The notes: a model not told the origin generated them from the sequence alone. 64,000 bases of DNA from Mucilaginibacter sp. OK268 (GCF_900103125.1 NZ_FNJV01000010.1:62001-126000); one strand, 5' to 3'; counted from the first letter of the stretch, positions 52,639 through 61,585 are shown. Program-made: numbers and translations.

Positions 52639-53593
52639 GCCCTTGCTTGTTTTTATATTGATTAAATGCCGACATGAGTTGCTCAAACCCAACGGTTTTT
52701 AATTCGTTTTTATCTTTGCTGATGCAGACTGTCTCTGAATCGGTAAACTTAAAGTGTTCCAGCGCTGTCCACAGGTCCGTATGGGCTGATAATGGGGAGG
52801 TATGGGTTTCCTTATGGTGATTAGGCAACAGATTCCAAATATCCAGTAATCGCATCGCCTTAAATTCCAACTGTAGACGCTGATCTTTCAGAAAATCCTT
52901 CACAAATTTATTGGTGGGCTTAAACAGCAAATCGGCCGGTGTGCCTGATTGTACGATTTTTCCCTGATCCATGAGGCATATTCTATCGCCCAATTCAAAA
53001 GCTTCCTGCACATCATGGGTAACCATGATAATAGTTTTTCTTTTCAACTCATCAAGCGCCTTAAATTCTTTATGGATAGCAGCCCGCGTAACATTATCCA
53101 AAGCGCCAAAAGGTTCATCCATCAATAAAACCGGCGGGTCAGATATCAAAGCCCGGGCCAAGCCAATACGCTGCTGCTGACCGCCACTTAATTCATTGGG
53201 ATAAACATGCAGGTAATCAGAACTGAGATGTAGTTTCTCCATCAGCTCGGCTGTGCGGTCGGAGATTTTCTTTTTATCCCACTTTAGCAATTGTGGTACT
53301 ATAGCAATATTCTCAGCCACAGTATAATGTGGGAAAAGGCCATTGTTCTGTAAAACATAGCCAATGCCACGTCTTAGCGTTTCTGGCTGTTCGTCTGTTA
53401 TGTTTTTCCCATTGATAAAAATACTGCCTGATGTTGGCTCAATAAGCCGGTTGAGCATTTTAAGTGTGGTAGTTTTGCCGCAACCACTGGTGCCTAATAA
53501 AATAAGGTTCTCTTGTTCCTGAACCTCAAAGCTAATGGTATCAACAGCCTTAACTTTGCCGAAGCGCTTGCTTATATCTTTAACCTTTATCAT
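52631..53593 (-). CDS. ABC ATPase, EgtV/OpuCA-like
   Basis: 320 aa. Walker A GTSGCGKTT, signature LSGGQQQR, Walker B VLLMDEPFGALD, switch His in IMVTHDVQEA. After about residue 240 a short tail (KFVKDFLKDQ, then AHTDLWTALEHFKF) is a reduced CBS-like region. Overlaps the permease start by 8 bp. Powers the fused permease; betaine or ergothioneine uptake, with the operon favouring ergothioneine. Confidence 0.85.
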   Translation of the reverse strand: MIKVKDISKRFGKVKAVDTISFEVQEQENLILLGTSGCGKTTTLKMLNRLIEPTSGSIFINGKNITDEQPETLRRGIGYVLQNNGLFPHYTVAENIAIVPQLLKWDKKKISDRTAELMEKLHLSSDYLHVYPNELSGGQQQRIGLARALISDPPVLLMDEPFGALDNVTRAAIHKEFKALDELKRKTIIMVTHDVQEAFELGDRICLMDQGKIVQSGTPADLLFKPTNKFVKDFLKDQRLQLEFKAMRLLDIWNLLPNHHKETHTSPLSAHTDLWTALEHFKFTDSETVCISKDKNELKTVGFEQLMSAFNQYKNKQGHE

Positions 53594-53602
53594 AAACGGG
53601 GG

Positions 53603-54988
53603 CTAATCCTCCAGGGTCATAAACAGATTATTTAATGATTCCGAATACAGCGGATGAGCAAACACACAATAGCGTATCCGATCATAAGTAATACCACCCT
53701 CCATCGCCATTTGAAGTACGGTCATGATCTCACCGCCTTCGGGTCCTAAAACGGTAGCACCTAGTATTTTTTTTGTTTGGGTATCAACAATAGCCTTCAT
53801 AAAACCGCGGGTGTCGCCGGTTTCAATAGCTCGGGCTACATAGGCCATGGGTAGTTTGGCTACCTTGTAATTCAACCCTTGTTTTTTAGCCTCCGTTTCA
53901 TCTATCCCTACCCTGCCCAATTGCGGATCGGTAAACATGCAATATGGTACGGGCCGGTCGTTTATATTCAGATCTTGTTTCTCGATCAGGTTGCGGTAAA
54001 CAATGATATAGTCGTTATACGAGATATGGGTAAACGCTGGTCCTCCTTTTGCATCTCCAAGCGCATAGATGCCGGGAGTGGTAGTTTCCAGTTTGCTATT
54101 TACTTTAATGTTTCCTTTTTCGTCAGTGGCTACATCGGTCAAGGGTAAGTTAAGTGTTTCTGTTTGAGGGGTGCGGCCAACCGCTACCAATACATGAGTG
54201 CATTTGACCTTTTTTTCTTCGCCATTTACAGATATAGTGGCGGTTATTTTACCACCCTTTTTCTGCTTAAATCCGGTAGCCTGTGTTTGATTATGAATAG
54301 TAATAGCCTCTGCTTCCAGTATCTTTTGCATTTCGGCAGAGATGTCCTCATCCTCATGTGATACGATCCGGGCTGATTTTTCCAATATAGTAACCTTGCT
54401 GCCGAACCGGCGAAACATTTGGCCAAACTCCAGACCGATATAATTACCACCTAATATCAACAAATGTTCTGGAACATAATCCAGATCGAGTATGGTTGTT
54501 GATGTCAGATAATCAATATCATTCAGGCCTTCTATCTCCGGGATAAAAGGCTTAGCGCCTGGGTTTAAAAATATAAGCTCGGCTTGCAGGGTTTGTTTTT
54601 TGCCATTGTTCAATGCTACAAGAATGGTTTTATGACCTGAAAAAGTAGCCTCGCCAAATAATACATCAAGATTTGGGGTCTTTTCTGCAGCATGCAAGCC
54701 TCCGTTGCGCGAGCGGAGTACGATATCGTCTTTGCGTTTTTTAATTTGAGGCATATTAACCGAAAACTTTTTTACAGCTATACCAAGCTCTGCGCTTTTG
54801 CTTGCCATATAAGCTGCTTTTGCCGATGCCACCATGGCTTTTGTAGGTGTACAACCGTCGTTTACGCAAGTGCCTCCATAAAACCGCTTTTCAATAATAG
54901 CGGTCTTTTTGCCCGCGTTAGCCAGCTTTTTGGCTAATGGAGCACCCGCTTGCCCGGCGCCAATGATAATGGCATCGTATTTCTTCAT
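53603..54988 (-). CDS. FAD-dependent pyridine nucleotide-disulfide oxidoreductase
   Basis: 461 aa. FAD site GAGQAGAPLAKKLA, redox-active disulfide GGTCVNDGCTPTK, NAD(P) site LGGNYIGLEFGQMF, second FAD motif GIYALGDAKGG, and dimerisation domain ending CVFAHPLYSESL with the catalytic His. Close in layout to mercuric reductase-like and lipoamide dehydrogenase enzymes. Within the ergothioneine operon it could reduce a low-molecular-weight disulfide; this is inference. Confidence 0.85.
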   Translation of the reverse strand: MKKYDAIIIGAGQAGAPLAKKLANAGKKTAIIEKRFYGGTCVNDGCTPTKAMVASAKAAYMASKSAELGIAVKKFSVNMPQIKKRKDDIVLRSRNGGLHAAEKTPNLDVLFGEATFSGHKTILVALNNGKKQTLQAELIFLNPGAKPFIPEIEGLNDIDYLTSTTILDLDYVPEHLLILGGNYIGLEFGQMFRRFGSKVTILEKSARIVSHEDEDISAEMQKILEAEAITIHNQTQATGFKQKKGGKITATISVNGEEKKVKCTHVLVAVGRTPQTETLNLPLTDVATDEKGNIKVNSKLETTTPGIYALGDAKGGPAFTHISYNDYIIVYRNLIEKQDLNINDRPVPYCMFTDPQLGRVGIDETEAKKQGLNYKVAKLPMAYVARAIETGDTRGFMKAIVDTQTKKILGATVLGPEGGEIMTVLQMAMEGGITYDRIRYCVFAHPLYSESLNNLFMTLED

Positions 54989-54990
54989 GT

Positions 54991-55272
54991 TTATTCGGTT
55001 ATTTTAACACCTTTCCAAAAGGCCACATAATTGGTAATGTGGTTGGCCGCCTCCTTTGGTTGGGGATAATACCAGGCAGCATCCTGATTTTTTTTACCAT
55101 CAACATGCAGTGTATAATAAGACGCCAGTCCTTTCCATGGGCAGGTAGTATGAGTATCGGTATTTTCAATATATTCGGCCTTGACGCTTTCTATAGGGAA
55201 ATAGTGATTGTTTTCGACCACGATGGTATCATTACTTTCGGCTATGACCTGATCGTTCCAAATTGCTTTCAT
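54991..55272 (-). CDS. DUF427 domain protein
   Basis: 93 aa, complete DUF427: MKAIWNDQVIAESNDTIVVE, NNHYFPIESV, HTTCPWKGLASYYTLHVDG, AAWYYPQPKEAA. Small beta-fold family without proven reaction. First gene of the six-gene ergothioneine operon, ending 2 bp before the oxidoreductase. Confidence 0.9.
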   Translation of the reverse strand: MKAIWNDQVIAESNDTIVVENNHYFPIESVKAEYIENTDTHTTCPWKGLASYYTLHVDGKKNQDAAWYYPQPKEAANHITNYVAFWKGVKITE

Positions 55273-55402
55273 AAAGTATGTTTTATTTATTTATAAAGAT
55301 AGCTTTAACATGGCAAAGATTTACAATGATAAAGGCATGATTTTGTTTGAGACGCTTTAAAACGGGTAGTATTTATAGCTAAAATATTTTTTTTAAATTT
55401 TA

Positions 55403-55433
55403 TTTTTAATTTATCGGTAAAGCTATATCTTTG
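55403..55433 (+). promoter_or_regulatory. Promoter of tRNA-Glu
   Basis: TATCTTTG (55426-55433) is an exact TAnnTTTG -7 element in a very AT-rich region; the -33 position is T-rich but lacks a clear TTTG. Start of transcription expected about 55440, 27 bp before the tRNA. Confidence 0.55.
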
Positions 55434-55465
55434 CAATCCCAAAACAAGGGGAAATAAATAAAAAA

Positions 55466-55537
55466 GGCCCGTTCGTCTAGGGGTTAGGACGTTAGATTTT
55501 CATTCTAGAAACAGGGGTTCGATTCCCCTACGGGCTA
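55466..55537 (+). tRNA. tRNA-Glu (TTC anticodon)
   Basis: Acceptor stem GGCCCGT / ACGGGCT with a discriminator A. D-arm TCGTCTAGGGGTTAGGAC, anticodon loop TTTTCAT (anticodon TTC), T-arm AGGGGTTCGATTCCCCT. CCA is not encoded. Its 3' end is a likely integration site because a tyrosine recombinase starts 250 bp downstream. Confidence 0.95.
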
Positions 55538-55561
55538 CGGAAAACAATATCGAAAAACACT

Positions 55562-55597
55562 AAAAGGCTGCAAATCAAACATTTGCAGCCTTTTTTG
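55562..55597 (+). terminator. Terminator of tRNA-Glu
   Basis: AAAAGGCTGCAAAT pairs with ATTTGCAGCCTTTT; 5-nt loop and a following T run. A small hairpin GGTGAGTA/TACTCACC follows at 55652-55685. Confidence 0.88.
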
Positions 55598-55734
55598 TTG
55601 GTATCAAAACGCCATTTTATGCACCAATTCTCATTAAAAAAGTGAGTTATTCGGTGAGTAAAAAATGGCTGAGTTTCTACTCACCAGATCTTATATAATT
55701 AACTGAAAATCAACATGTTTAATCATTGAACATC

Positions 55735-55765
55735 TTGATTTCGCAAAGATGCAAGCTTACATTTG
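55735..55765 (+). promoter_or_regulatory. Promoter of the recombinase gene
   Basis: TTG (55735-55737), a 20-bp spacer and TACATTTG (55758-55765): full consensus. ATG of the recombinase is 20 bp downstream. Confidence 0.65.
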
Positions 55766-55785
55766 TTTACTCTTAAAGCTTGTTT

Positions 55786-57024
55786 ATGAACACAAATTTC
55801 ACCCTGCTTTTTTATTTAAAGAAGCCAAAAGCCTGGATCAAGGGTCCGGTACCTATTTACACCCGAATAACCGTTAACGGCAAAAGGTCTGAACTGTCCG
55901 CAGGAAGAGAGTGCGAACCAGATCGCTGGAACTCCAATGCCGGGAGATGCATTGGCACGAAAGAAAGTGCAAGGATGCTTAACGCCTATCTTGATACATT
56001 GCAGCTAAGAGTGCGCCATGCGCATCAGATCCTACTGGAAAGCGGTCAGACCGTTACATCTGAAAACATCAAAAACCAATTGTGCGGGAAGGCAGAGAAG
56101 AATAGATATTTAATGCAGTTATTCAAGGAACATAATCAACGAATGGAAACGCTTATTGGAAATGGATTTGAATCTAATACACTCAAAGGCTACAAAACAT
56201 CAATCAAGCATTTGACCGCCTTTCTAAAAACCAATTATGGACGGAATGATATCGAAATACAGAGTCTAAATCATGCTTTCATTGTAGACTTTGAATATTA
56301 CCTGAAGTCAGCTTGCAAGTGCTCCGGTGTATCAGCCGCTAAATACATCAAGCATTTGAAAAAGATCGTTAATCACTGTTTGGCAAATCATTGGTTAAAG
56401 GTTAATCCCTTCTTGAAATTCAAGTCCACAGCGAAAGCCACCGAACGAACATTTCTCACACAGCCAGAACTTGACGAAATTGTACACAAGAAATTAACCA
56501 TTGAACGGCTATGCCAAGTCCGCGATATTTTCGTTTTCTGCTGTTATACGGGCCTTTCTTATGCGGACGTGCAAAAATTAAGGCGCATCGAAATTGGCAC
56601 CGGAATAGACGGAGAAAAATGGATCTTTACTACCCGTCAGAAAACGGATACCAGCTCACGCATCCCACTTTTGCCACGGGCACTTGCAATCATCAAACGA
56701 TACGACAACCATCCGCAATGTGATGTTAAAGGCTTGCTATTGCCTGTTTTGAGCAATCAAAAGATGAACGCCTATCTTAAAGAAATTGCTGATCTGTGTG
56801 ATATTAAGAAGCATTTAACTTTTCATCTTGCTCGTCATACATTTGCGACAACAGTAACTCTTTCCAATGGAGTGCCTATTGAAACCGTTAGTAAAATGTT
56901 GGGCCATACTCTTTTAAAAACGACGCAGCACTATGCCAAAATACTTGATGTAAAGGTCAGTGATGACATGAAAGCGTTGAAGAAAAAACTCTCTTTATCC
57001 CAAAACAAATCAAAAGCAATATGA
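55786..57024 (+). CDS. Tyrosine recombinase/integrase (Bacteroidota mobile-element type)
   Basis: 412 aa from ATG 55786 (the two-codon longer frame starts at TTG). N-terminal arm-binding domain (FYLKKPKAWIKGPVPIYTRI), SAM-like core-binding domain, catalytic domain. Catalytic residues: HLARH (His-x-x-Arg), GHTLLKTTQHYAKI (His and Tyr nucleophile). At the Arg I position the sequence is YTGLSYADVQKL, with Ser where many recombinases have Arg, as known for IntDOT-like enzymes. Adjacent to tRNA-Glu, so likely the integrase of a lost or small island. Confidence 0.92.
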   Translation: MNTNFTLLFYLKKPKAWIKGPVPIYTRITVNGKRSELSAGRECEPDRWNSNAGRCIGTKESARMLNAYLDTLQLRVRHAHQILLESGQTVTSENIKNQLCGKAEKNRYLMQLFKEHNQRMETLIGNGFESNTLKGYKTSIKHLTAFLKTNYGRNDIEIQSLNHAFIVDFEYYLKSACKCSGVSAAKYIKHLKKIVNHCLANHWLKVNPFLKFKSTAKATERTFLTQPELDEIVHKKLTIERLCQVRDIFVFCCYTGLSYADVQKLRRIEIGTGIDGEKWIFTTRQKTDTSSRIPLLPRALAIIKRYDNHPQCDVKGLLLPVLSNQKMNAYLKEIADLCDIKKHLTFHLARHTFATTVTLSNGVPIETVSKMLGHTLLKTTQHYAKILDVKVSDDMKALKKKLSLSQNKSKAI

Positions 57025-57433
57025 ACAAGCCGCTAATAATCAATGAAGAGAACATCTTTGAAAGGATATATCATCAGGAACACCAAAGTAGTGCTTGACA
57101 GGGATTTAGCAGAAATGTACGGCGTGAAAGCGATAAGGCTAAGAGAACACGTAAAGCGGAATCTCGAACGATTTCCGCCACATTTTATGTTTCAGTTATC
57201 AGATGAAGAAACGGAGTTTATGGTATCGCAAAATGCGATACCTTCAAGGCAGCATCTGGGCGGTACATTGCCTTATGCATTCAGCGAACACGGCATTTTA
57301 ATGTTAGCGAAGGCAAATGCACGGCCAGCATTATTGATCAGCACGCTTAGTTCCGGATACTTTTCAGACACCTGTGTTACAAGATCACATTGACAATATT
57401 TTTGAAGATATTATCAAAGGCAATATCAAATAG
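57021..57433 (+). pseudogene. Frameshifted ORF6N-domain gene
   Basis: ATG 57021 overlaps the integrase stop (ATGA) and reads NKPLIINEENIFERIYH. The match then moves to another frame (57066 on: IIRNTKVVLDRDLAEMYGVK, RLREHVKRNLERFPPHFMFQ, GGTLPYAFSEHGILMLAKAN), and from about 57350 to a third frame (PVLQDHIDNIFEDIIKGNIK, stop 57431-57433). ORF6N proteins are phage or island antirepressor-like DNA-binding proteins. Two frame breaks mean it is dead unless the breaks are sequencing errors. Confidence 0.75.
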
Positions 57434-57591
57434 CGGCTAATTAATCTTCTTCCAATTCCCAAGCCTCGTAAGTTAACTCACGGGAGCCGGATAATTTACA
57501 GTTGATAAATCTGATGTCATTGTTTAACTCATAGAATTATTGATTCAAATAGCATATATTTCATTCAAAACTTCCAATTGCTCAACGATTT

Positions 57592-57704
57592 GGTTTGAAT
57601 TCTGCCCAATCCGGGGATAATATCGATTCTCCCGAGGCTGTACAATTTAACCCCGCAGTAATCGAGCAAATGCGCTTCTTAAGCCAATTAAAGCATATTT
57701 GATC
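57592..57704 (+). pseudogene. Coding remnant, unrecognised
   Basis: The open end of a frame reads SGDNIDSPEAVQFNPAVIEQ and then MRFLSQLKHI before a stop. Amino-acid use looks like a real C-terminus, but no start or upstream part is present. The rest of 57434-57750 shows no gene; a hairpin CCAATGAGCAG/CTGCTCATTGG is at 57728-57758. Confidence 0.35.
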
Positions 57705-57751
57705 TAACCCACACTGTATTTGTCGAACCAATGAGCAGATCAGACACCTGC

Positions 57752-57988
57752 TCATTGGATTTGATCTGAGGACTTGACTGATAATTTAATGAAATTGATC
57801 ATCGGTGATTCAATCTTTACAGGCAACTTTAATATTGATTTACCGAGCGCTTTAGCTTTTTCTAATTGGCCGGTGCTCCGGTAATATTGATAGAGCTCGA
57901 ACCTTGCTCGGGATCGGTTAGGAACCATGTTTATTGCTTTGATAAAGATTTCGAAATAATTGGGGTTAAAGTTGAAGACCTCACGAAA
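57752..57988 (-). pseudogene. 3' remnant of a TPR protein gene (O-antigen-ligase-associated type)
   Basis: A 78-codon open frame with no start: FREVFNFNPNYFEIFIKAIN, RARFELYQYYRSTGQLEKAK, LGKSILKLPVKIESPM. The end strongly resembles the C-terminal TPR tail of Bacteroidota O-antigen ligase-like proteins (from memory). The 5' part is missing, an in-frame stop stands upstream (57989-57991), and cytochrome gene sequence begins at 58010. A trace of DNA lost at the integration site. Confidence 0.5.
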
Positions 57989-58009
57989 TCAAATTTTTTA
58001 GCGAACTAT

Positions 58010-58606
58010 TTATTTCGAAGGAGCAAAAGCGCCCGTAGTTAACCAGGTGATCCACGCCTTTTTAAATGCCGCATGGCTCATCGGAGGAAGCTTCCGGCCT
58101 TCGCCCGGGTTCCAGCCGGAGAGCACCAATCCATCATCTGCATGTTCGATGAGCTTCTTGATGTCCTTATGCCCGTTTTGGTTAGGATCGATCAATTGTT
58201 TGGCTAACTGTCGAGGCGTACGGCCCTGGAAAACCATTTTTATATTGGCCGGTGGTAAGTGCCAGTTCGGGTTTCCGGGCGGCGTATGCAGGCCTGGCGT
58301 ATTAGTTGGCTGGTGACAGTTAGCACACTTCATAGCATACACCCCTTTACCGTCGATACCTCGTTGTGGCAGCATGGTATGGAGGTGATTATCATCGCCC
58401 TGAAGCGGAACATTGCCTGCCGGATGGCAATTCATGCACCTGGCACTCATTAATACGGTATACACTTGTTTAAAAGCTTTTACAGAGGCTACACTGTCTT
58501 TACGTATCACCGGATAGCTGCCCGGTTCATCATTCCCTGATTTAAAGGACAACACGACCAACGCGCCGGTAAATAATACAAGACTGATGAAGATTAATTT
58601 TTTCAT
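58010..58606 (-). CDS. Diheme cytochrome c, exported
   Basis: 198 aa. N-terminal signal or anchor (LIFISLVLFTGALVVLSF), two heme-binding motifs CMNCH and CANCH, the latter followed by QPTNTPGLHTPPGNPNWHLP. Start overlaps the stop of the molybdenum subunit by 4 bp, so it is the third gene of the oxidoreductase operon and likely accepts its electrons in the periplasm. Confidence 0.85.
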   Translation of the reverse strand: MKKLIFISLVLFTGALVVLSFKSGNDEPGSYPVIRKDSVASVKAFKQVYTVLMSARCMNCHPAGNVPLQGDDNHLHTMLPQRGIDGKGVYAMKCANCHQPTNTPGLHTPPGNPNWHLPPANIKMVFQGRTPRQLAKQLIDPNQNGHKDIKKLIEHADDGLVLSGWNPGEGRKLPPMSHAAFKKAWITWLTTGAFAPSK

Positions 58607-60750
58607 GCCTGTTTAATAAGTTTGGTATTCATGATGGGTAAATTGTATATGCGTTTACCGGTTGCGGCAAAAATGGCATTCACTATGGCCGGTGCCGTAG
58701 GCGGTACTGCACACTCACCTGCACCGCCCATTTTCTCTTTACTATCTACAATATATACATTGATCTCGGGGCTTTCGTTCATACGGGCAATACGGTAATC
58801 ATAAAAATTATTTTGCTGTACCTGTCCATCTTTTAGGGTAAGTTCGCCGTAAAGTGCCATAGTTAAACCAAAAATGATCCCGCTTTCCATCTGTGCCTTT
58901 ACGCCGTCGGGATTTACGGCGAGGCCGCAATCAATTGCACAATCTACCTTGTGTACGCGAACAGCGTTATCCACTATGCTAACCTCGGCAATTATAGCAA
59001 CGTAACTGCCGAACGCTTCATGAACGGCTACACCCTTAAATCTTCCAGGAGCTAACTTTGTTTTCCAGTTGGCTTTAGCGGCAACCAGGTTTAGTGCTGC
59101 AAGATGACGTGGCGAACTTTTTAACAAAGTTTGACGATAGTCAACCGGGTCCTGTCCGGCGGCATAAGCCATTTCATCTACGATGGTTTCCATTGCGTAA
59201 GCCGTATGCGTATTCCCTACGGAACGGAACCATAATATAGGCACAACTTCTTTTGTGGTATGCAAGCCCACATAATGATCCGGGACAGTATTCAGATAGG
59301 GCGAACCCTTAACACCTTCTACAGACGTATCATCTACAGGTGGCGGAGGGCCAAACATTTTTGCTTCACCCATAATTGATTGCCCCACTATATTATGGTT
59401 CCAGGCCATGGGCATGCCTTTTTCATCTAAACCTACTTGTACGTTATGCACAAAAAATGGCCGGTAATAGCCGCTTTTCATGTCATCTTCGCGTGTCCAA
59501 ACCATTTTTACAGGCTTGCCACTGGCTTTGGCAATATGCACCGCTTCAATTACAAAATCAGAAGCTGGGGTGGCGCGTCTGCCAAATCCGCCGCCAAGGA
59601 ATGGGATATTGATTTTAATGTTTTCGGGCTTCATGTTTAATAGTTTGGCAACATTGGCCTGGTCAACACCCGGCAACTGTGTTCCGGCCCATATCTCGCA
59701 ATGGTCCCCATCAATTTTGGCTGTACAATTCAAGGGCTCCATGGGTGCATGCGCCAGATAAGCAAATACATACTCGGCAGATATATGCTTGGCCGATTTG
59801 GCCAGCGCGGCATCCGCATCGCCTTTTGCCTGCGCAGATACGCCTTTGGTTGCGGCGAGCCTTTTATAAGCGATGGTTTGCGAAGTGGTGTTTAGTGCAG
59901 TGCCCGGGCCATTATCCCAGGTTACCTGCAAAGCTTTCCTGCCTTGCTGTGCCGCCCAGAAATGGTCGGCAATAACGGCCACACCACCCGGTATCTCAAC
60001 AACCTGTTGAACGCCCGGTACAGCTTTGGCTTTAGTAGCATCAAACGACTTTACCTTGCCTCCAAAAACCGGTGCATGGGCAACCATCGCGGTAAGTAAA
60101 CCGGAGAATTGCATGTCCATCCCAAACTTTGCCTCGCCGTTGGTCTTTACCTGGGCATCCACACGTTTGGAACCTTTGCCAATGTATTTCCAATCGGAAG
60201 GCGGTCGCAATGTTACTTGTTGCGGAGCAGGAAGTTTAGCGGCGTCTCCTGCTAATTCGCCGTAACTGAATTTTTTATCTCCTGCTAAAACAAAACCTTT
60301 TTCTGTTTTGCAATTGGTTACCGCAACGCCCGAGCGCTGAGCTGCCGCCTGCGTAAGCAAGGTGCGGGCAGTAGCCCCGGCATTACGGTAACGGTCAAAC
60401 TCAGACCAGGTAGAACTTGACCCTCCCGTGATCTGGATGCCGTAAATGGTATGGTTGTAAGCTTTATCCACTCCGCCATGCCTGACGATGATCTGATCAA
60501 GGTCAACGTCCAGTTCCTCCGCCAGCAGCATCGGAAGTGTTGTCCAGATACCCTGTCCCATTTCTACGTGACTGAGGGTCACTGTAACCGTATTATCGGT
60601 TCCGATATTTAAAAAGGCGTTGGGTGTAAAACCTCCGGCAGCGACAGGTTTGGCCAAAGCGCTCAGTTTATTGGCCTGTGGAATAGTAAATGAGATAAGC
60701 AGGCCTCCACCTAAAATAGCGCCCGATTGTATAAAGTTTCTGCGGTTCAT
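58603..60750 (-). CDS. Molybdenum hydroxylase large subunit (isoquinoline 1-oxidoreductase IorB-like)
   Basis: 715 aa. Tat-type start MNRRNFIQSGAILGGGLLIS, then xanthine-dehydrogenase-family domains: VTLSHVEMGQGIWTTLPMLL, FLGGGFGRRATPASDFVIEA and the C-terminal GGAGECAVPPTAPAI with the catalytic Glu. Binds molybdopterin cytosine dinucleotide; oxidises an aldehyde or N-heterocycle. Exported folded through Tat with the small subunit. 4-bp overlaps on both sides. Confidence 0.92.
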   Translation of the reverse strand: MNRRNFIQSGAILGGGLLISFTIPQANKLSALAKPVAAGGFTPNAFLNIGTDNTVTVTLSHVEMGQGIWTTLPMLLAEELDVDLDQIIVRHGGVDKAYNHTIYGIQITGGSSSTWSEFDRYRNAGATARTLLTQAAAQRSGVAVTNCKTEKGFVLAGDKKFSYGELAGDAAKLPAPQQVTLRPPSDWKYIGKGSKRVDAQVKTNGEAKFGMDMQFSGLLTAMVAHAPVFGGKVKSFDATKAKAVPGVQQVVEIPGGVAVIADHFWAAQQGRKALQVTWDNGPGTALNTTSQTIAYKRLAATKGVSAQAKGDADAALAKSAKHISAEYVFAYLAHAPMEPLNCTAKIDGDHCEIWAGTQLPGVDQANVAKLLNMKPENIKINIPFLGGGFGRRATPASDFVIEAVHIAKASGKPVKMVWTREDDMKSGYYRPFFVHNVQVGLDEKGMPMAWNHNIVGQSIMGEAKMFGPPPPVDDTSVEGVKGSPYLNTVPDHYVGLHTTKEVVPILWFRSVGNTHTAYAMETIVDEMAYAAGQDPVDYRQTLLKSSPRHLAALNLVAAKANWKTKLAPGRFKGVAVHEAFGSYVAIIAEVSIVDNAVRVHKVDCAIDCGLAVNPDGVKAQMESGIIFGLTMALYGELTLKDGQVQQNNFYDYRIARMNESPEINVYIVDSKEKMGGAGECAVPPTAPAIVNAIFAATGKRIYNLPIMNTKLIKQA

Positions 60751-61217
60751 GATTTTGCTCCTCCCTGATGCATTTTAGCTGCCTGATGGATCGCCGCACG
60801 AATACGCGGATATGTACCACAGCGACAAATATTTCCCGACATAGCATCGTCTATATCCTGATCGGTAGGATTTGGGTTTTCCCTGAGCAACACAGCTGCT
60901 GACATTAACTGACCAGACTGGCAATAGCCGCATTGCGGTACATCGGCTTCCTGCCAGGCTAACTGTAATGGATGATTATTATTGGTCGATAAGCCCTCGA
61001 TAGTCGTCACTTGCTGACCTGCTGCCCGGCTTACTTTGGTGACGCAGGAACGAACAGCTTCGCCGTTCAGATGCACGGTGCAGGCACCGCATTGCGCAAC
61101 GCCGCAGCCAAATTTGGTTCCTGTTAAACCCAGCAGGTCACGAATGACCCATAACAGGGGCATATTGGGGTCGGCAGCTACTTCCCGGGGCTGTCCGTTT
61201 ACAGTTAGAGAGATCAT
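60747..61217 (-). CDS. (2Fe-2S)-binding small subunit (IorA-like)
   Basis: 156 aa with two [2Fe-2S] sites: plant-type FGCGVAQCGACTVHLNGEAV with RSC, and CGYCQSGQ ... NICRCGTYPRIRAAIHQ. It passes electrons from the molybdenum subunit to the cytochrome. First gene of the operon; ATG 61217. Confidence 0.93.
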   Translation of the reverse strand: MISLTVNGQPREVAADPNMPLLWVIRDLLGLTGTKFGCGVAQCGACTVHLNGEAVRSCVTKVSRAAGQQVTTIEGLSTNNNHPLQLAWQEADVPQCGYCQSGQLMSAAVLLRENPNPTDQDIDDAMSGNICRCGTYPRIRAAIHQAAKMHQGGAKS

Positions 61218-61323
61218 AAGCTAAAGTGTTTATATAAAGCTACTTAATTTAGTATTCAAAAAGTTACGATATTCAAACTAAAAATTACGAAAATCAAACT
61301 AAGCTCTCTTGGGGTGTTATTGC

Positions 61324-61585
61324 CTAATTTAATACTTCTAGATTAGAAAATTGTTTTAGCTTCAAAACTTCATTTAGGTATGATGGATAGTTTTCAAGGT
61401 CTTTGGCAATGTCGCTTCTTGTGAAAATGTCAAAACAGTTGTAGCCGTCCATGATTTCATAAGCACAAAACGATAATTGCTGGTAATGTTAAGGAAAAGG
61501 TCTGCTGTACGTTCAATAAGCCCTAAAGGCCTTCTTAATGTTAATTGCCTGGTACGCCATATGCTTTCACTATCCTTGTAGCCGT
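61324..61585 (-). pseudogene. Frameshifted ORF of unknown family
   Basis: The first frame reads KYGYKDSESIWRTRQLTLRR and PLGLIERTADLFLNITSNYR. About base 61460 sense continues in another frame with CAYEIMDGYNCFDIFTRSDI, AKDLENYPSYLNEVLKLKQF and SNLEVLN, stop 61324-61326. No start codon fits. Looks like a decayed gene; family not recognised. The rest of 61218-61592 shows no other gene. Confidence 0.4.

Noticed and set aside
57434..58009. Search for a second attachment site (tRNA-Glu 3' end repeat)
   Set aside because: No copy of the GGGGTTCGATTCCCC stretch is visible downstream within the window.
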